A stretch of DNA of 64,000 nt from Niabella ginsenosidivorans (GTDB lineage Bacteria > Bacteroidota > Bacteroidia > Chitinophagales > Chitinophagaceae), in the NCBI RefSeq assembly GCF_001654455.1, contig NZ_CP015772.1:4898001-4962000 (forward strand). The letters are read 5' to 3'. Positions within the stretch are counted from its first letter, which is position 1. The number at the start of each line of letters is the position of its first letter. The notes under the pieces are model-generated. The model made no database searches, had not been told where the DNA came from, and saw only the letters and a list, made by a program, of their open reading frames with translations. Shown here one piece after another: positions 62,418 to 64,000 of this stretch. The position numbers and the translations under genes are program-made.

Positions 62418-64000
62418 TTGATAAAATTGCACATTTACCAGCTGCTAATTGCCATTGCCTGTTTTTTTGGATGTACCCGGCAGCGTAACACAACCCCGGT
62501 TGTTACATCTACCGATTATAAAAAAGGGGAATCCCTTTTAAATATAAAGAACGATTCCGCCTTTTATTATTTTAACAGAGCGGCATCTGCTTCCACGGAT
62601 AGTTTGCAGATTGCAATGGCATATACTTATATGGCCATTATTCAATCGGATGCGGGGGATTATTTTGGCAGCCAGGAAAGCCTGCTGCAGTCCCTAAAGC
62701 TCCTGGATGAACGAAAAGAAAAAGATCAGCAATGCCTTTTATCTGATTATAATGAACTGGGAAGCACCAGCCTGCGCCTGAAGAATTATGACGCAGCGAT
62801 TGATTATTATAACCAGGCATTAAAGTTCACCAAAGACAGTAATTACAAAAGAGTTACCTTAAATAATAAAGCAGTTGCCTGTCAGGAAAAAAAGGAATAT
62901 GCCCAGGCGCTTGCAATCTACAGTTCCATTATAAGTGAAAGCAGAACAGATAATAAGGAGTTTGCCCGCATTCTATCCAATATGGCCAAGGTAAAATGGC
63001 TGCAGCACCCCGGATATAATGCTGCCCCTGAATTTTTAACTGCCCTGCAGATCCGGAAAAATGAAAATGACAACTGGGGCTTAAACGCCAGTTATGCACA
63101 TCTGTCGGATTATTATCAACATGCTCATCCGGATTCTGCATTGATCTATGCAAATAAAATGTATGCCATTGCCCGGCAGCTAAACAGCCCTGACGATGAA
63201 TTGTATGCCTTACAAAAATTAACGCTGCTGAGCCCGCCGGAAGCTATAAAAACATACTTTACACGTTACCAGCAGTTGAGCGACAGCTTGCAAACTGCAA
63301 GGAATAATGCCAAAAACCAGTTTGCGCTCATCCGCTATGAAGTGGCAAAAAACAAAGCCGATAAACTGGCCCTGCAAAAAGACAATACAGAAAAAAAGAT
63401 CCAGATCCTGGTTCAATGGGGATTGCTTTCCGGCACCATCATCCTTGCCATTGTTATTTTCTTTTGGTACAAAAGGCGTAAACAACGCATGATCCGCGAA
63501 CAGCAATTAAACACCTCCCGGAAAATACATGACGAGGTGGCCAATGGTATTTACCGGATCATGTCGGAAGTGGAGCATGCTGCATTTGTAGAAAAAGAGC
63601 CCCTGCTGGACAAGCTGGATATCGTTTACGAACGATCACGGAATATATCCTATGAACACCCTGAAACCGTTCACCCTGATTTTCAGCAATCGATTACCGA
63701 ATTGCTGGAATCATTCGCCAGTGAAACCACCCGTATCCTGATCGTGGGTAATACCAAAGAAATATGGGAGGGCCTATTACCAAAAGCTAAAACTGCATTA
63801 AAACACGTTTTGCAGGAACTGATGATCAATATGAAAAGACATAGTGCAGCCGGGAACGTGGTGGTAAAATTTGAACGGTCAGAAAGTTTGTTAAAGATCC
63901 TATATTCCGATGACGGAATTGGCCTTCCTCCTGGTTTTCATTACGGAAACGGGCTGACCAGTACGGAAAACCGTATGAAAATGATCGGGGGCAGGATTAT
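62418..64000 (+). CDS. TPR sensor histidine kinase, 3' end outside the window
   Basis: The frame is open from 62409 to the window end. The likely start is TTG at 62418 or 62427, since no ATG precedes the lipobox-like IAIACFFGC. About 290 residues of TPR repeats follow (NYDAAIDYYNQALKF, EYAQALAIYSSII), then a membrane helix near 63410-63470. A HisKA_3-like dimerisation motif has the phospho-acceptor His in SRKIHDEVANGIYRI. An HATPase domain begins (LQELMINMKRHS, DDGIGLP, NGLTSTENRM). It is probably a NarL/LuxR-type two-component kinase with its regulator downstream. Confidence 0.88.
   Translation, partial: MIKLHIYQLLIAIACFFGCTRQRNTTPVVTSTDYKKGESLLNIKNDSAFYYFNRAASASTDSLQIAMAYTYMAIIQSDAGDYFGSQESLLQSLKLLDERKEKDQQCLLSDYNELGSTSLRLKNYDAAIDYYNQALKFTKDSNYKRVTLNNKAVACQEKKEYAQALAIYSSIISESRTDNKEFARILSNMAKVKWLQHPGYNAAPEFLTALQIRKNENDNWGLNASYAHLSDYYQHAHPDSALIYANKMYAIARQLNSPDDELYALQKLTLLSPPEAIKTYFTRYQQLSDSLQTARNNAKNQFALIRYEVAKNKADKLALQKDNTEKKIQILVQWGLLSGTIILAIVIFFWYKRRKQRMIREQQLNTSRKIHDEVANGIYRIMSEVEHAAFVEKEPLLDKLDIVYERSRNISYEHPETVHPDFQQSITELLESFASETTRILIVGNTKEIWEGLLPKAKTALKHVLQELMINMKRHSAAGNVVVKFERSESLLKILYSDDGIGLPPGFHYGNGLTSTENRMKMIGGRI

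Noticed and set aside
62185-62493. 102-aa minus-strand frame with a glycine run
   Set aside because: It is antisense to the proline-rich peptide and to the strong terminator.

Overview
The window looks like a chromosomal segment of a Bacteroidota species, probably Chitinophagaceae. The reasons are SusC/SusD-type uptake genes with many secreted carbohydrate enzymes, lipoprotein signals, promoters of the Bacteroidota form TAnnTTTG, a type II-C CRISPR system with a long Cas9, and IS110 elements. No tRNA or rRNA genes were seen.

Region 1 (1-26 kb) is a polysaccharide/glycoside utilisation locus. A sensor kinase/AraC-type response regulator pair (1-2665, +) faces a long minus-strand gene train. 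In transcription order the train is ribokinase, SusC (frameshifted), SusD, sulfatase, GRP-type sugar transporter, ADP-ribosylglycohydrolase, GH127-like arabinofuranosidase, PA14-bearing sulfatase, beta-helix hydrolase/lyase, DUF4838 protein, [IS110 insertion], second ADP-ribosylglycohydrolase and esterase. Ribokinase + SusC/D + sugar transporter + ADP-ribosylglycohydrolase recall the Bacteroides ribose-scavenging (rus) locus. Two sulfatases and furanosidase/pectinase-like enzymes add to that core. Imported pentose would be phosphorylated by the kinase.

Region 2 (26-31.8 kb) is a mixed interval with a helical protein of unknown function, a 50-aa protein, a methyltransferase, a truncated IS110 transposase and a second secreted esterase.

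Region 3 (31.9-41.2 kb) is a complete type II-C CRISPR-Cas locus. It has an array of 37 full repeats plus one truncated repeat, then cas2, cas1 and a 1425-aa cas9 on the minus strand, and a divergent tracrRNA just upstream of cas9. The array has two repeat lengths (47 and 59 bp) that nearly alternate at one end. Each repeat carries a TAnnTTTG promoter box. Downstream of the tracrRNA terminator lies a second 16-nt anti-repeat/solo half-repeat.

Region 4 (41.4-52.8 kb) is an AT-rich accessory/defence island. It holds a NYN-domain protein, two duplicated XRE-like pseudogenes flanking a 5.9-kb block with a Kiwa-like pair, a DUF4145 protein and unknown genes, then an XRE regulator with a divergent operator-promoter, a strongly folded non-coding region, a family of unknown small proteins, an autoregulated-looking HTH gene and a toxin-antitoxin-like pair.

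Region 5 (53-64 kb) has a tight five-gene membrane operon (DUF4407 protein, transglutaminase-like protein), a solo HsdR-N-type nuclease-like protein, a secreted thermonuclease homologue, small secreted proteins and a two-component kinase running off the end.

The most striking observation is a shared promoter architecture in regions 3-5: a palindrome TTACGG-N4-CCGTAA placed 21 nt before a TAnnTTTG box. It precedes the tracrRNA, the region upstream of the Kiwa-like pair, the thermonuclease, a Cys-rich lipoprotein and the HsdR-N protein, with looser versions before two more genes. This geometry suggests one activator, possibly of the Crp/Fnr type, controlling CRISPR-Cas and several defence or nuclease genes together.
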